61,121 nucleotides of DNA from Alkalicoccus chagannorensis DSM 18086 (GCF_000429725.1 NZ_AUCK01000008.1:1-61121), one strand, 5' to 3'. Counted from the first letter of the stretch, positions 24,640 to 33,948 are shown. Translations and numbers: made by a program. Notes: generated by a model not told the origin, from the sequence alone.

Positions 24640-24745
24640 CAGGAAGGATACGTTTCATGGAGGGAAGGAGCTGCTTCTTCCGCATCCAGTAAAGAACGAC
24701 GCTCGTTTTCTTTTCTGGATGCCCTGCGGCGGCTCTTCCCCCTTC
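24640..24745. repeat. Diverged copy of the 145-bp repeat (copy H)
   Basis: GGATACGTTTCATGGAGGG, then AACGACGCTCGTTTTCTT and CCCTGCGGCGGCTCTTCC follow the block order of the repeat. GCATCCAG and CTGGATGC flank the centre and make a local hairpin in place of the usual GGGAAGAAA/TTTCTTCCC one. The rest of the trxA-uvrC gap has only a GGCCGTCTCAAA/TTGAGGCGGCC hairpin at about 24798-24823. Confidence 0.4.
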
Positions 24746-24853
24746 TCGTCCAGGTTCACCCCGCTGCCGCCAGTCCGAATTACACGTTGTCATCGGGCCG
24801 TCTCAAACCTTTTGAGGCGGCCTCTTTCCATCTACAAAGCAAGGAGGAAGTAT

Positions 24854-26638
24854 ATGGTGGAACAGCTGCAGCAGAAGCTGGAATTGATCCCGGCTCAGCC
24901 AGGCTGCTATCTAATGAAAGATAAGCAGGGAACCATTATTTATGTCGGCAAAGCGAAAGTACTGCGGAACCGGGTGCGTTCCTACTTCACCGGTTCCCAC
25001 GACAAGAAAACACAGCGGCTCGTTATGGAGATCCAGGATCTGGAATACATTGTCACGTCCTCCGATCTGGAGGCGCTCGTGCTGGAACAGAATCTGATTA
25101 AGAAATACGAGCCGCGCTATAATATCCTGTTGAAGGATGATAAGTCCTATCCGTTTTTGAAAATCACGAAAGAAGAGCACCCTCGTTTGATCACGACGCG
25201 GAAGGTGAAAAAAGACGGAGCGAAGTATTTTGGTCCTTATCCAAACGCCCAGGCAGCCAACGAGACGAAAAAACTGCTCGACCGGCTTTATCCTCTCCGG
25301 AAGTGCCGAACGATGCCGGACCGGGTATGCCTGTATTATCACATTGGTCAGTGTCTGGCGCCGTGCGAATTCGAAGTCACGCAGGAACAGAATCAGCAGA
25401 TGATCAAAGAGATCACCTCGTTTCTCAGCGGAGGTCATGACGAGATCAAAGCATCGCTCACGTCCAGGATGTACGAAGCATCGGAGGCGATGGATTTTGA
25501 GAAGGCAAAAGAACTCCGGGATCAGGTCCAGCACATCGAATCGGTCATGGAAAAGCAGAAAATTACGATGACGGAACAGAAAGACCGGGATGTTTTCGGC
25601 TATTACGTAGACCGTGGCTGGATGTGTATTCAAGTGTTTTTCGTCAGGCAGGGAAAACTGATTGAACGCGACGCCTCCACTTTCCCGACCTACCAGGATC
25701 CCATTGATGATTTCTACACGTTTCTCGGTCAATTTTATATGGATGAAAAACACCCGAAGCCGAAAGAAATCTTCATTCCCGGCGAGACAGACAGGGAAAT
25801 GGTCGAAGAATTTTTGAAGGTGAACGCCGTCCAGCCGAAGCGGGGGCAGAAAAAAGAACTGGTCGATCTGGCTGTGAAAAATGCAAGAATGGCACTGGAA
25901 GAAAAGTTTCAGCTGATCGAGCGCGATGAGAAACGGACGATTGATGCCGTGGAGCGGCTCGGCCATGCGATGCAGATAGATACACCGCACCGCATTGAGG
26001 CTTTTGACAATTCCAACATCCAAGGGGTGGACCCGGTTTCTGCGATGGTTTCCTTTTTGGATGGAAAACCCGATAAGAAAAACTATCGTAAGTATAAGGT
26101 CAAAACAGTGCAGGGACCGGATGATTATGAATCGATGCGGGAAGTCGTGCGCCGCCGGTATGCCCGCTTGTTAAAAGAAGAGCGTGCGCTGCCGGATCTG
26201 ATCGTCATCGACGGAGGCATCGGGCAGATCACAGCGGCTCAGGAAGTCATGGAGCACGAGCTCGGACTGGCAGTTCCCGTCTGCGGCCTCGCCAAAGATG
26301 ACCGGCACAAAACGTCCCAGCTGATGATGGGGGATCCGCCCCGCCCGGTGGAACTCGTGAAAACAAGCGAGGAATTTTATCTGCTGCAGCGAATTCAGGA
26401 TGAAGTGCACCGCTTTGCTATCAGTTTTCACCGGAACGTCCGGAAACAGACGATGTTCACTTCCGTACTTGATGAGGTGGATGGCATCGGAGAAAAACGA
26501 AAACGGAAGCTTTTGAAGGAATTCGGTTCGTTGAAACGGTTAAAAGAAGCGTCTAAGGAAGAAATCGAGAGAGCGGGCATACCTCCGGCAGTTGCTGAGT
26601 CCTTATTGGAAGCCATACAGGAAGAATCCGGGAAATAG
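24854..26638 (+). CDS. uvrC: UvrABC system protein C
   Basis: The incision subunit of nucleotide excision repair, 594 residues. It makes the 3' cut with its GIY-YIG domain (residues 14-90: [24 protein letters not shown]) and the 5' cut with the RNase H-like domain (about 385-530, with [10 protein letters not shown] and VIDGGIGQ). A UvrB-binding UVR helix pair lies at about 205-235 ([14 protein letters not shown]), and tandem helix-hairpin-helix motifs at the end. The ATG at 24854 follows AAGGAGGAAG; the frame is open far upstream but untranslated. Four Cys near 145-160 ([17 protein letters not shown]) fit the family. Confidence 0.95.
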   Translation: MVEQLQQKLELIPAQPGCYLMKDKQGTIIYVGKAKVLRNRVRSYFTGSHDKKTQRLVMEIQDLEYIVTSSDLEALVLEQNLIKKYEPRYNILLKDDKSYPFLKITKEEHPRLITTRKVKKDGAKYFGPYPNAQAANETKKLLDRLYPLRKCRTMPDRVCLYYHIGQCLAPCEFEVTQEQNQQMIKEITSFLSGGHDEIKASLTSRMYEASEAMDFEKAKELRDQVQHIESVMEKQKITMTEQKDRDVFGYYVDRGWMCIQVFFVRQGKLIERDASTFPTYQDPIDDFYTFLGQFYMDEKHPKPKEIFIPGETDREMVEEFLKVNAVQPKRGQKKELVDLAVKNARMALEEKFQLIERDEKRTIDAVERLGHAMQIDTPHRIEAFDNSNIQGVDPVSAMVSFLDGKPDKKNYRKYKVKTVQGPDDYESMREVVRRRYARLLKEERALPDLIVIDGGIGQITAAQEVMEHELGLAVPVCGLAKDDRHKTSQLMMGDPPRPVELVKTSEEFYLLQRIQDEVHRFAISFHRNVRKQTMFTSVLDEVDGIGEKRKRKLLKEFGSLKRLKEASKEEIERAGIPPAVAESLLEAIQEESGK

Positions 26639-26651
26639 GCGTTCACGCGGT

Positions 26652-26680
26652 TTGTCAAAGAGAAAGCGCTTTGTTACGAT
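26652..26680 (+). promoter_or_regulatory. Probable SigA promoter of lysC
   Basis: TTGTCA (26652-26657) and TACGAT (26675-26680) are 17 bases apart. Transcription would begin near the GG at 26687, exactly at the base of the structured leader described next. Confidence 0.55.
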
Positions 26681-26686
26681 TTAAAA

Positions 26687-26760
26687 GGTGCCGCTCCCGG
26701 GGGAGGAACCGGGAGCTCAGCAACCCGTCCCGTTTGTGTAAACGGTGCGGCAGACAACCA
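26687..26760 (+). promoter_or_regulatory. Structured 5' leader of lysC, riboswitch candidate
   Basis: Three helices nest without overlap worth noting: TGCCGC (26689-26694) with GCGGCA (26747-26752) closes the fold; inside are CTCCCGG with CCGGGAG (26694-26715) and CCGTTT with AAACGG (26730-26745). The joining strand reads CAGCAACCCG and the last helix ends in GGTGC, a combination that resembles the core of the SAM (S-box/SAM-IV) riboswitch clan. The ribosome site AAAGGAGG starts at 26759, right after the fold. It lacks the marks of a lysine riboswitch. Identity as a riboswitch is not proven. Confidence 0.4.
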
Positions 26761-26776
26761 AAGGAGGCTTTCAATA

Positions 26777-28027
26777 GTGGCTACGATCGTGCAGAAGTTC
26801 GGTGGTACTTCCGTCGGAGATACCGATAAAATCAAAAGAGTCGCCCAGCGGATCAAAGCTGGCATGGATGAAGGACACAACGTTGTCACCGTCGTGTCTG
26901 CGATGGGAAAATCAACGGACAAACTGGTAGAGCTCGCTGATGAAATCACAGATCATCCCGATCCACGGGAGATGGATATGCTGCTGACAACCGGGGAGCA
27001 AGTAACGATATCGCTTGTCGTCATGGCGCTGAAAGAACTCGGCGTTGAAGCCGTATCCCTTACCGGCTGGCAGGCCGGCATTGTCACAGAAGAAGTGCAT
27101 CAGGATGCGCGTATTACCGATATACAGACAGAGACGCTGCAACAGCACCTGGACGAAGGCAAAGCTGTGCTCGTTGCAGGTTTTCAGGGTGTCAGTGAAG
27201 AAGGGAATATTACGACACTAGGGCGCGGCGGTTCAGATACAACCGCAGTAGCCCTTGCAGCCGCGCTGGACGCAGAAAGCTGCTCGATTTTCACGGATGT
27301 GACCGGTGTGTATACATCCGATCCGCGTTTTGTCAAAAAGGCACGTCAGCTCGGCAGCATCTCCTACGATGAAATGCTCGAGCTGGCCCACCTCGGAGCA
27401 GGAGTGCTGCATCCGCGCGCCGTTGAATTTGCGAAAAACTTTAACGTGAAGCTGATTGTCCGCTCGAGCATGGAAAATGTCGACGGAACAATCGTGGAGG
27501 AGGAAGCATCCATGGAACAGAATCTGACCGTCCGCGGTCTTGCTTTTGAGAAGAATATCACGAAAGTAACAGTAGAACGCCTCCCGAACCATTACGAGAC
27601 GATGTCCAACTTGTTTAAACTGCTGGCAGACGAAGGCATCAATGTGGATATCATCATCCAGCAGATGACTGCCGATCACGGCGTGAACGTCTCGTTCTCG
27701 ATTGACTCGTCCCATCTCGGTAAAACGCTTGATCTGATTCATGATGCGAAAGAAACCCTTATTTATTCGGAGGTAAGGCATGAGAGCTCCCTCTCCAAAG
27801 TGTCGATTGTCGGTTCCGGCATGATTTCGAATCCGGGTGTAGCAGCGGACATGTTCAAGGTGATGGCAGACGAGGAAGTCGCGATAAAGATGGTCAGCAC
27901 TTCTGAAATTGCCGTATCTGCCGTTGTACCGGAACAGGATATGATTCGGGCATCTGAAGCACTTCACACACACTTTGGACTCGATGCGAAAGAGCAGGAG
28001 AAAATTGAGCTCGCCAAAAATGCCTGA
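26777..28027 (+). CDS. lysC: Aspartokinase
   Basis: Aspartate kinase catalyses the first step of the Lys/Met/Thr/Ile pathway. At 416 residues it has the length of the alpha chain of the Bacillus lysine-sensitive enzyme. KFGGTSVG is at residues 7-14, the substrate site GRGGSDTTAVALAAAL at about 151-166, and two ACT domains occupy about 265-405 (ITKVTVERLPNHYETM and LSKVSIVGSGM). An internal GTG/ATG within could give the separate beta chain known in B. subtilis. The start is GTG at 26777, after AAAGGAGG. The neighbours uvrC and yslB match B. subtilis. Confidence 0.94.
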   Translation: MATIVQKFGGTSVGDTDKIKRVAQRIKAGMDEGHNVVTVVSAMGKSTDKLVELADEITDHPDPREMDMLLTTGEQVTISLVVMALKELGVEAVSLTGWQAGIVTEEVHQDARITDIQTETLQQHLDEGKAVLVAGFQGVSEEGNITTLGRGGSDTTAVALAAALDAESCSIFTDVTGVYTSDPRFVKKARQLGSISYDEMLELAHLGAGVLHPRAVEFAKNFNVKLIVRSSMENVDGTIVEEEASMEQNLTVRGLAFEKNITKVTVERLPNHYETMSNLFKLLADEGINVDIIIQQMTADHGVNVSFSIDSSHLGKTLDLIHDAKETLIYSEVRHESSLSKVSIVGSGMISNPGVAADMFKVMADEEVAIKMVSTSEIAVSAVVPEQDMIRASEALHTHFGLDAKEQEKIELAKNA

Positions 28028-28069
28028 ACACCATCATCGAGCCGAAACGGAATAAACAACACAAAAGAA

Positions 28070-28200
28070 GCTGGGACAACATCGTTCTCCAGCACGTAAA
28101 AAACGCTTTCGATGATCCGATTTGGATCGTCGAAAGCGTTTTGTTTGTAAATCACAATCATGAATCTGCCTCCCTGCAGGGAACGTTTTCTCGATCACTG
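28070..28200 (-). mobile_element. Terminal remnant of the IS1182-like element, with terminator hairpin
   Basis: GCTGGGACAACATCGTTCTC repeats the left end of the element at 9121. The hairpin AAACGCTTTCGATGATCC / GGATCGTCGAAAGCGTTT (28101-28142) follows and has T residues on one side and A residues on the other, so it can terminate both lysC and the convergent MMPL gene. No transposase frame remains and no matching right end was found. Confidence 0.65.
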
Positions 28201-28239
28201 CAGGGAAAAGGCAGCCTCTGCTTCACATGAATATCCTTT

Positions 28240-28292
28240 TTTCCTTGATCGAAATGTGAACGTTCTGATCAAGGAAGACGCTGCCGCTGCGG
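28240..28292. repeat. Fragment of the 145-bp repeat (copy F)
   Basis: GAAATGTGAACGTTCTGAT followed by GAAGACGCTGCCGCTGC matches the first third of the repeat. It runs up to the stop codon of the MMPL gene. Confidence 0.45.
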
Positions 28293-28293
28293 G

Positions 28294-31119
28294 TTATTCC
28301 TTGCCGCCGCGGTCCTTGTTCTGTCTTGGAGCCGGTGGAGCAAAAGGCAGCCAGTTTGCCCGCTGGAACCATTTGGCCATAAGTGGAACGAACAGCGGCA
28401 GCATGACAAAGGCGTACAGCAGCAGACCGGTAAGGACAAGCGTGCCGATCTGTACCAGGGACAGAACGCCGGAAGGCATCATCGCACCAAACGTCCCTGC
28501 GAGAATGACAGCGGCAGACAGGATCACGGTTCCAATCTTTGTCATAGCAGCCTGCATGGCTTCCCGGACCGGCAGGGAGCCGGCATTCTCATTGAACCGG
28601 GCCATCAGAAAAATGGAGTAATCGACCCCGAGCGCCATGAGCATGACAAATCCAAAGAAAGGAACAGCCCAGCTGATACCCGGATAGCCGAAGCCGACGA
28701 CGAAGATGGCCTCCGTCACTGCCATCGCAATGATGTACGTGCCGCTCAGCGATGCCAGAATATAAGCCGGCATGATCAAAGAACGGAGCATGAGCGTCAA
28801 TACTAGAAAGATCCCTCCGAGCATGATGACGGCTGTCCGCACAAAATCAGCGTCGGATATATCGGACAGGTCGGCATTGACAGCCGGCAGTCCGCCAATG
28901 GAGTAGGTCATCTCGTCATCGGAGGAGCCGAGCGCGGTTCCTGTCTGGGACTGGACCGCTCCCATGACCTCCATCGCTTCGTTGGAGTACGGGTCGACAT
29001 CCAGAATGATATCAAACAATGCTGCCTCTTCATCTGGGGCGGCGTACACATCGAAGACGTCATCGAGTTCCTCCAGAGCCTCTTCCGGTACAAAAAAGCC
29101 TTCCGAAGCGTAGCCTTCTGCTGAAGCGATCTCCCGCTGGAGATCATATAATTCTTCGAGGCCTTCTTCGATCTCTGCGGTGCCTTCGAGCACGTCATCC
29201 AATTCATCAGCCGTTTCTTCATACCCGGATGCCGCCCCGGCGAGGGCTTCACTTAATTCGGCGGTCCCGTCGGCCAGGTCTTCCTGCGAAGCGGCCAGAT
29301 CTTCGAGTCCCGCGGCCGTCTCCTCCTGTCCGTCCGCCAGCTCCTCGAGGCCGTCAGCGGCAGCCCTCAGGCCGGAGGCACTTTCGTTCAGTCCGCCAGC
29401 GGATGCAAGAAGCTGCTGCTGTTGTTCCGGAGGGAGCTGGGAAGCAGTCTGTTCCAGTCCTGCAGCTGTCTCCTCAAGCCCTCCGGCAATGGACCTCTGC
29501 TCCGAAGCCGTTTGTGCGGAAGCGCCGGCGGCTTCCTGGACAGCAGCTGCCGCTTGCTCTGTCCCGGCAGCCGTCTCGCTCTGTCCTCCGCTGAGCTCCC
29601 CGGTGTCGGCCTGGAGATCTGCTGCGGCTTCGTACAACCCGTCCTGCAGCTCTTCTAATCCTTCATATAAAGAGGCGGTGCCATCGATTAACTCATCCAG
29701 ACCGTCCGCTGATTCGTCCATCAAGCGGCTCATGCGGAAGTCGTCGATGGTGCTGCCATCCGGCCTTGTCAGACTGCGCACCTCGCCGACGCCGTCCAGC
29801 TGGGAGAGCTGCCCGGAAAGCTGTTCGACGAGGGAGAGCTTTTCGCTGTTCCGGAACGAGTCCGGACTGCTGACGACAACCTGGCCGGGAAACGCATCCC
29901 CAGGTCCGAATTTCTCGGCAACGAGGTCTACCGCCTGGACAGAAGGAGTATCTCGGTCGATTTCATCGAGGGATTCAAACGACAAGCGCTGTTCATAAAA
30001 GAGAAAAGAAGGGACAACCAGTGCAATGAGAATCAGGCTTGTCCAGCCTGGACGCAGCAGCGCGAACGTGCCGAGGCCTTTCCATATGCGGCTGTCCGTG
30101 TCCTCGAGTGTTCGTTTCGACGGCCAGAAGATCCGGCTGCCAAACAGCAGCAGTGCCGGCGGAACCCAGACGGTGATCGCGAGAACGAGAACAGCGATAC
30201 CGACAGCGACACCGGAGGCGGACTGGTAAAGGTCAAAATCCGCCAAGCCGATAGCTGCAAATCCGATAAAGCCTGTGACAGCAGAGGAGAGTACAGTCGG
30301 TCCTACCGCCTTCATCGTTCTCGTCACAGCCTCTTCTCTCGTGCTGGAAACGGCCAGTTCTTCCTTAAATCGGTTCAGAACGAGAATGCAGTAGTCCGTC
30401 CCGATCCCGAAAAGGATAGCGACAATGAATATCTGGGTGAAGTTTGACACCGGAAATCCGGCCTGATCAATGAGAAAGGAAACGATCGGGACCGTGACAA
30501 GGTAGGCAGCTCCTACCGTGATCAGTGGAACAAACGGCGCTGTTACCGAACGGAACACGAGCAGCAGCACAGCAATGACGAAGATGACTGTAATGACTTC
30601 CGTTGTTGCAAGGCCTTCTTCCGAACTGATGATGACATCGTCTTCAATGATCGGCGAGCCGCTGACAAACACGGAGGTCTGATCCACCTCCGCGGCCAGT
30701 TCGAGTTCTTCTCTGATTAACGGAACGTCATTCAGCGACATGTCCATGGTGATGATGGCCATCGCCGTCGTTTCATCCTCGCTGATGAGCGCGCTGCCGC
30801 CCTCCTCCATGAACGGATGGGCGGTATCCTCGACGCCAAAGCCGCTGATCTCCTCTGGGAACTGCTGCAGGTGGTTCTCCAGCTCGGAAAGCTGCGGGGA
30901 CGACAATCCGTCTTCGTCGTAATACACATACAGAATATCTTCCCCGCCCGATGCACCATGGGAGGCGAGCAGTTCATCTGTCACCGCCGTGGGATACCCT
31001 TCCGGAATGTCGAACTGTCCTTCTTCCCGGACCAGCTGATCCATATCCGGACTGGTCAAAAACAACACTGTACCAACGATGATCCAGAGAAATGGGAAAA
31101 TCCAGATCCACTTTTTCAT
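28294..31119 (-). CDS. MMPL-family (RND-type) membrane transporter
   Basis: A 941-residue protein of the MMPL/YdfJ type, probably a proton-driven exporter of lipids, drugs or toxic compounds. One helix at 4-22, then a first loop, then membrane block I (about 175-365) with the relay motif GIGTDYCILVLNRF near 240. A large extracellular segment (about 400-720) follows, rich in Ala/Glu/Gly with repeated E-TAAGLE and ADG-EEL units that predict a long coiled coil. Block II (about 735-920) has ALGVDYSIFLMARFNE. It overlaps the MarR gene by 4 bases and is surely co-regulated by it. In B. subtilis this place between lysC and yslB is empty, so it is an insertion. Confidence 0.88.
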   Translation of the reverse strand: MKKWIWIFPFLWIIVGTVLFLTSPDMDQLVREEGQFDIPEGYPTAVTDELLASHGASGGEDILYVYYDEDGLSSPQLSELENHLQQFPEEISGFGVEDTAHPFMEEGGSALISEDETTAMAIITMDMSLNDVPLIREELELAAEVDQTSVFVSGSPIIEDDVIISSEEGLATTEVITVIFVIAVLLLVFRSVTAPFVPLITVGAAYLVTVPIVSFLIDQAGFPVSNFTQIFIVAILFGIGTDYCILVLNRFKEELAVSSTREEAVTRTMKAVGPTVLSSAVTGFIGFAAIGLADFDLYQSASGVAVGIAVLVLAITVWVPPALLLFGSRIFWPSKRTLEDTDSRIWKGLGTFALLRPGWTSLILIALVVPSFLFYEQRLSFESLDEIDRDTPSVQAVDLVAEKFGPGDAFPGQVVVSSPDSFRNSEKLSLVEQLSGQLSQLDGVGEVRSLTRPDGSTIDDFRMSRLMDESADGLDELIDGTASLYEGLEELQDGLYEAAADLQADTGELSGGQSETAAGTEQAAAAVQEAAGASAQTASEQRSIAGGLEETAAGLEQTASQLPPEQQQQLLASAGGLNESASGLRAAADGLEELADGQEETAAGLEDLAASQEDLADGTAELSEALAGAASGYEETADELDDVLEGTAEIEEGLEELYDLQREIASAEGYASEGFFVPEEALEELDDVFDVYAAPDEEAALFDIILDVDPYSNEAMEVMGAVQSQTGTALGSSDDEMTYSIGGLPAVNADLSDISDADFVRTAVIMLGGIFLVLTLMLRSLIMPAYILASLSGTYIIAMAVTEAIFVVGFGYPGISWAVPFFGFVMLMALGVDYSIFLMARFNENAGSLPVREAMQAAMTKIGTVILSAAVILAGTFGAMMPSGVLSLVQIGTLVLTGLLLYAFVMLPLFVPLMAKWFQRANWLPFAPPAPRQNKDRGGKE

Positions 31120-31562
31120 TCCTCATCCCCCTCGGACAGCCGCCGGCTCAGTTTCTCATAGACCCGTAGAAACGTGTGCCATTCTTCTTCTGTTAAATCC
31201 TGAATAATTGGTTCGATAAACGAGGCGGTAGCCTGTTCACACTGATGAAAGACATCTTTCCCTTTCTCTGTCAGCACCACAGCACGGGAGCGGCGGTCCT
31301 TTTCGTCCAGGCTCCGTCGGATCAGCCCTTCCTTTTCCAGGCGGTTCAATTTTGTCGACACCGCGCTTTTATGTACATCCACTTCTTCAGCGATGTCTTT
31401 CGCTGCGGCCTTTTCCTTGTTATAAAGCACCCGGAGAATGCCGAATTGTTCCAGGGATACCGGGAGCGCTTCATCGACGAGCTTTCTTTCCAGCTTTTTG
31501 ACCGCGGCCAGGTATACGGTTGCATACTGATCGATAAATTGCTTCAGCTTCTGATCGTCCAT
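31116..31562 (-). CDS. MarR-family transcriptional regulator of the MMPL exporter
   Basis: A 148-residue winged-helix MarR protein. The recognition region AAKDIAEEVDVHKSAVSTKLNRLEKEGLIRRSLDEKDRRSR lies at about 55-95, including the wing with the usual D-R-R. The last codons overlap the MMPL start (ATGA), and a perfect palindrome lies upstream at 31595-31615. The simplest reading is local, ligand-relieved autorepression of a regulator-exporter pair. The ligand is unknown. Confidence 0.9.
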   Translation of the reverse strand: MDDQKLKQFIDQYATVYLAAVKKLERKLVDEALPVSLEQFGILRVLYNKEKAAAKDIAEEVDVHKSAVSTKLNRLEKEGLIRRSLDEKDRRSRAVVLTEKGKDVFHQCEQATASFIEPIIQDLTEEEWHTFLRVYEKLSRRLSEGDEE

Positions 31563-31594
31563 CTTGAGATGCCTCCTGAATCGTCGTAGTCATT

Positions 31595-31615
31595 ATAGTT
31601 TACCCCGTAAACTAT
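31595..31615. promoter_or_regulatory. Palindromic operator of the MarR-MMPL operon
   Basis: ATAGTTTAC and GTAAACTAT are perfect inverted arms separated by CCC. On the minus strand a TATAAT -10 box (plus positions 31592-31597) overlaps one arm, so a bound MarR dimer would cover the promoter. The -35 element is not clear. Confidence 0.75.
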
Positions 31616-31648
31616 TTCGGCGCAATCAGCAGGCACCAGCAGCTGTCG

Positions 31649-32059
31649 TTATGTCACCGCGTCTTTTCGATCCCATTTCACCTTGACTTCAATTTTGACC
31701 GGCTTCTTTTTCTTCACTTCATAGACGGCCTCTGTAAGGCATTCCGTTTCCATCTCGATCATCTGAGCAAGAAAACCGGCTTCCAGGGAATACGGGCGGT
31801 CGGCTGCATCACTATCGGTCTCGATCGTAAAGACTTTTTCGTTCTTGGCTGTTTTTTTCTCCTCCAGCCATCCCCAGTTCGACTCCGCAAAAAACGTAAC
31901 GAGCTCCTCAGAACCGAGGGCTCCTTGTTCTCTTGCAAGCGCGCGGCCGCCCCAGTATAAAATAATTTCTTCATCTTCTCCGAGGAGCAGCGGCAGCAGT
32001 TCGTGGCGGAGCCGGTGATAGCTTTTGGAAGAAATCGTGGATTCAGGTGTGGTTGACAT
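31649..32059 (-). CDS. yslB: YslB family protein (DUF2507)
   Basis: A 136-residue soluble protein of the DUF2507 family, V4R/NO-binding-like fold. It has the usual blocks HRLRHELLPLLLG, EEIILYWGGRALARE and WGWLEE, then YSLEAGFLAQMIEMETECLTEAVYEV. The function is not established. I place the start three codons inside the longest frame, because AAGGATG overlaps the first ATG. Its position between lysC and sdhC is the B. subtilis one. Confidence 0.85.
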   Translation of the reverse strand: MSTTPESTISSKSYHRLRHELLPLLLGEDEEIILYWGGRALAREQGALGSEELVTFFAESNWGWLEEKKTAKNEKVFTIETDSDAADRPYSLEAGFLAQMIEMETECLTEAVYEVKKKKPVKIEVKVKWDRKDAVT

Positions 32060-32284
32060 GTGCTTCATCCTTACTTATTGTTTAAATTTACTGTCAGACA
32101 CAGATGTGCTGCAGTAGGCAGAATAATCATAGTCTATCACAGGAAAAAGAATTACTGCAGGGAATGGAAGAAACTGCAGGGGTCTGATATACTGAAGCGC
32201 GTACTACTGCAGGAACTGCATGGACAGCTGCAGGTCTTAGATCGTATTACATATCTTGATATAAACGAAAGCCTGGTGATTGCG

Positions 32285-33634
32285 ATGCGCTTGGGAATGA
32301 CACGGTTTCTCAGCCCGTTCCGGATAATTGTTATCTCCTATCTTGGAGCTATGTTTGTGTTCAGCCTCTTATTGTTCAGCCCTTTCACATCATACGATGG
32401 TGTACAGGTTTCTTATACCGAAGCATTGTTCACGGCAGTAAGTGCTGTGAGTGTAACGGGGCTGACCGTTGTCAACGTAGCAGAAACGTATAACTGGATA
32501 GGTGTCCTTTTTTTAGCGCTGGCGATACAGCTGGGCGGGATCGGAGTGATGACGCTCGGTACCTTTGTCTGGATGGTGCTCGGGCGGAAAATCCCTCTGT
32601 CTCAGCGGATGCTGATCATGGTGGACCAGAACCAGATCTCTTTTTCCGGGCTGGTCAAATTAATGCGCGGGATACTCGGCGTGGCGATCGTGATCGAAGC
32701 CGCCGGGGCGCTCATTCTCGGAACATACTACCTGAACTATTTTGACAGCACGTGGGAAGCCTATTATCAAGGTGCGTTCAGTGCGCTTTCTGCCTTCACG
32801 AATGCCGGATTCGATATTACGGGGGAATCACTCATTCCCTTTGTGGATGATTACTTCGTCCAGCTCGTCCACATTCTGCTGATTTTTTCCGGAGCGATCG
32901 GTTTTCCGGTTCTCATGGAGCTGAAAGCGTATTTTTCACCTGCTAATCCGAATTTCCGCTTCAGCCTTTTCACGAAAATTGCCGTATCCACCTACTTCAT
33001 TGTTTTTGTGATCGGCACCGGCAGTCTCTGGCTGCTGGAAATAGGCGAACATTACGAAGGCATGAGCTGGCATTCACAGCTGTTTTTTTCCATGTTTAAC
33101 TCCGCAACCGCAAGAAGCGGTGGACTTTCGACGATGGATATGAATGACTTGACGCTTGCAAGTCTGCTGTTAATCTCCGGGCTCATGATTATCGGAGCGA
33201 GTCCTTCCAGTGTGGGCGGAGGCATCCGGACGACGACGCTGGCCGTCATGTTTCTGACCATCCGCTCGTTTGCGATGGGGCGGGAGGACGTGAAAGTCTT
33301 TGGAAGAGAGATTCATCCGGAAGATAAACAAAAGGCATTCATCGTCCTGTCGGTGTTCGCCGTCGGCTTGTTCACGGCCGTCATTCTCATATCCGCCTTC
33401 GAGGGCAGCGGGGAATTTGCTTTAATGGCTATCTTATTTGAGGCAAGTTCCGCGTTCGGAACGTGCGGACTATCCATGGGCATCACGCCGGATCTTACCT
33501 TCCCGAGCCAGGTAGTCCTGATGGTCTTGATGCTGATCGGGCGGGTAGGACTTGTTGCTTTCCTCTTCTCGATTCGTGGGGAAGAAAAGAAAACGCCGTA
33601 CAAGTATCCAACCGAGCGTATTATCATCGGGTAG
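32285..33634 (+). CDS. TrkH/KtrB-type potassium (or sodium) transporter
   Basis: A 449-residue membrane protein of the superfamily of K+ transporters. The four P-loop-like repeats are recognisable: SAVSVTGLTVVN (about 58-69), SAFTNAGFDITG (about 173-184), NSATARSGGLSTMDMND and ASSAFGTCGLSMG (about 388-400). Each has the selectivity-filter Gly. The length matches KtrB when the ATG at 32285 is used; the longer frame upstream is unlikely. No KtrA-type gating subunit is adjacent, so the partner must be elsewhere. It is inserted between yslB and sdhC relative to B. subtilis. Confidence 0.88.
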   Translation: MRLGMTRFLSPFRIIVISYLGAMFVFSLLLFSPFTSYDGVQVSYTEALFTAVSAVSVTGLTVVNVAETYNWIGVLFLALAIQLGGIGVMTLGTFVWMVLGRKIPLSQRMLIMVDQNQISFSGLVKLMRGILGVAIVIEAAGALILGTYYLNYFDSTWEAYYQGAFSALSAFTNAGFDITGESLIPFVDDYFVQLVHILLIFSGAIGFPVLMELKAYFSPANPNFRFSLFTKIAVSTYFIVFVIGTGSLWLLEIGEHYEGMSWHSQLFFSMFNSATARSGGLSTMDMNDLTLASLLLISGLMIIGASPSSVGGGIRTTTLAVMFLTIRSFAMGREDVKVFGREIHPEDKQKAFIVLSVFAVGLFTAVILISAFEGSGEFALMAILFEASSAFGTCGLSMGITPDLTFPSQVVLMVLMLIGRVGLVAFLFSIRGEEKKTPYKYPTERIIIG

Positions 33635-33679
33635 TCCTGCCGTTGAGCATTCGTTCACTTTTTCCCATGTCACCCTTCC

Positions 33680-33716
33680 ATCACGCTGCAGTCCGACTGC
33701 AGCGTGATCTGTTTTT
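33680..33716 (+). terminator. Terminator of the KtrB-type gene
   Basis: ATCACGCTGCAG pairs perfectly with CTGCAGCGTGAT, followed by CTGTTTTT. The rest of the 33635-34064 gap holds the sdh promoter and leader. Confidence 0.88.
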
Positions 33717-33919
33717 GTCCGCCGAGTTTTCGTGAACATAACGTTCTTGGCTCTCTGCATGGTTTCAGTAGAGAGGGAAAGATCGCACCGGACTCTATTG
33801 TCAGAGATTTCACATGATCCCCTTCTTTTTCTGAGTAAATATGATACAATTTAAATCGTGACGCGATGAATTGTCTTACATAAGCGCTCCTGTGAGCAGT
33901 GTTCTCTGAATCCGCTTTC

Positions 33920-33948
33920 TTGACTATGCCTGACCGTGGGCGTAAAAT
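33920..33948 (+). promoter_or_regulatory. SigA promoter of sdhCAB
   Basis: TTGACT (33920-33925) and TAAAAT (33943-33948) are 17 bases apart. The transcript would begin near 33955 and carry a leader of about 110 bases including a 13-codon ORF. A second -10-like TACAAT lies at 33845. Confidence 0.75.

Noticed and set aside
24605-24853. N-terminal extension of UvrC
   Set aside because: The frame is open, but the product would be low-complexity and unlike UvrC; the ATG at 24854 has a textbook ribosome site and gives the family N-terminus.
26639-26776. Lysine riboswitch (L box) in front of lysC
   Set aside because: The leader is too short (under 100 bases) and lacks the five-helix core and the characteristic AGAGGTGC and loop E-type motifs of that class.
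33841-33850. TACAAT as main sdhC promoter
   Set aside because: No acceptable -35 lies at 16-18 bases; the TTGACT-17-TAAAAT pair at 33920-33948 is much better.
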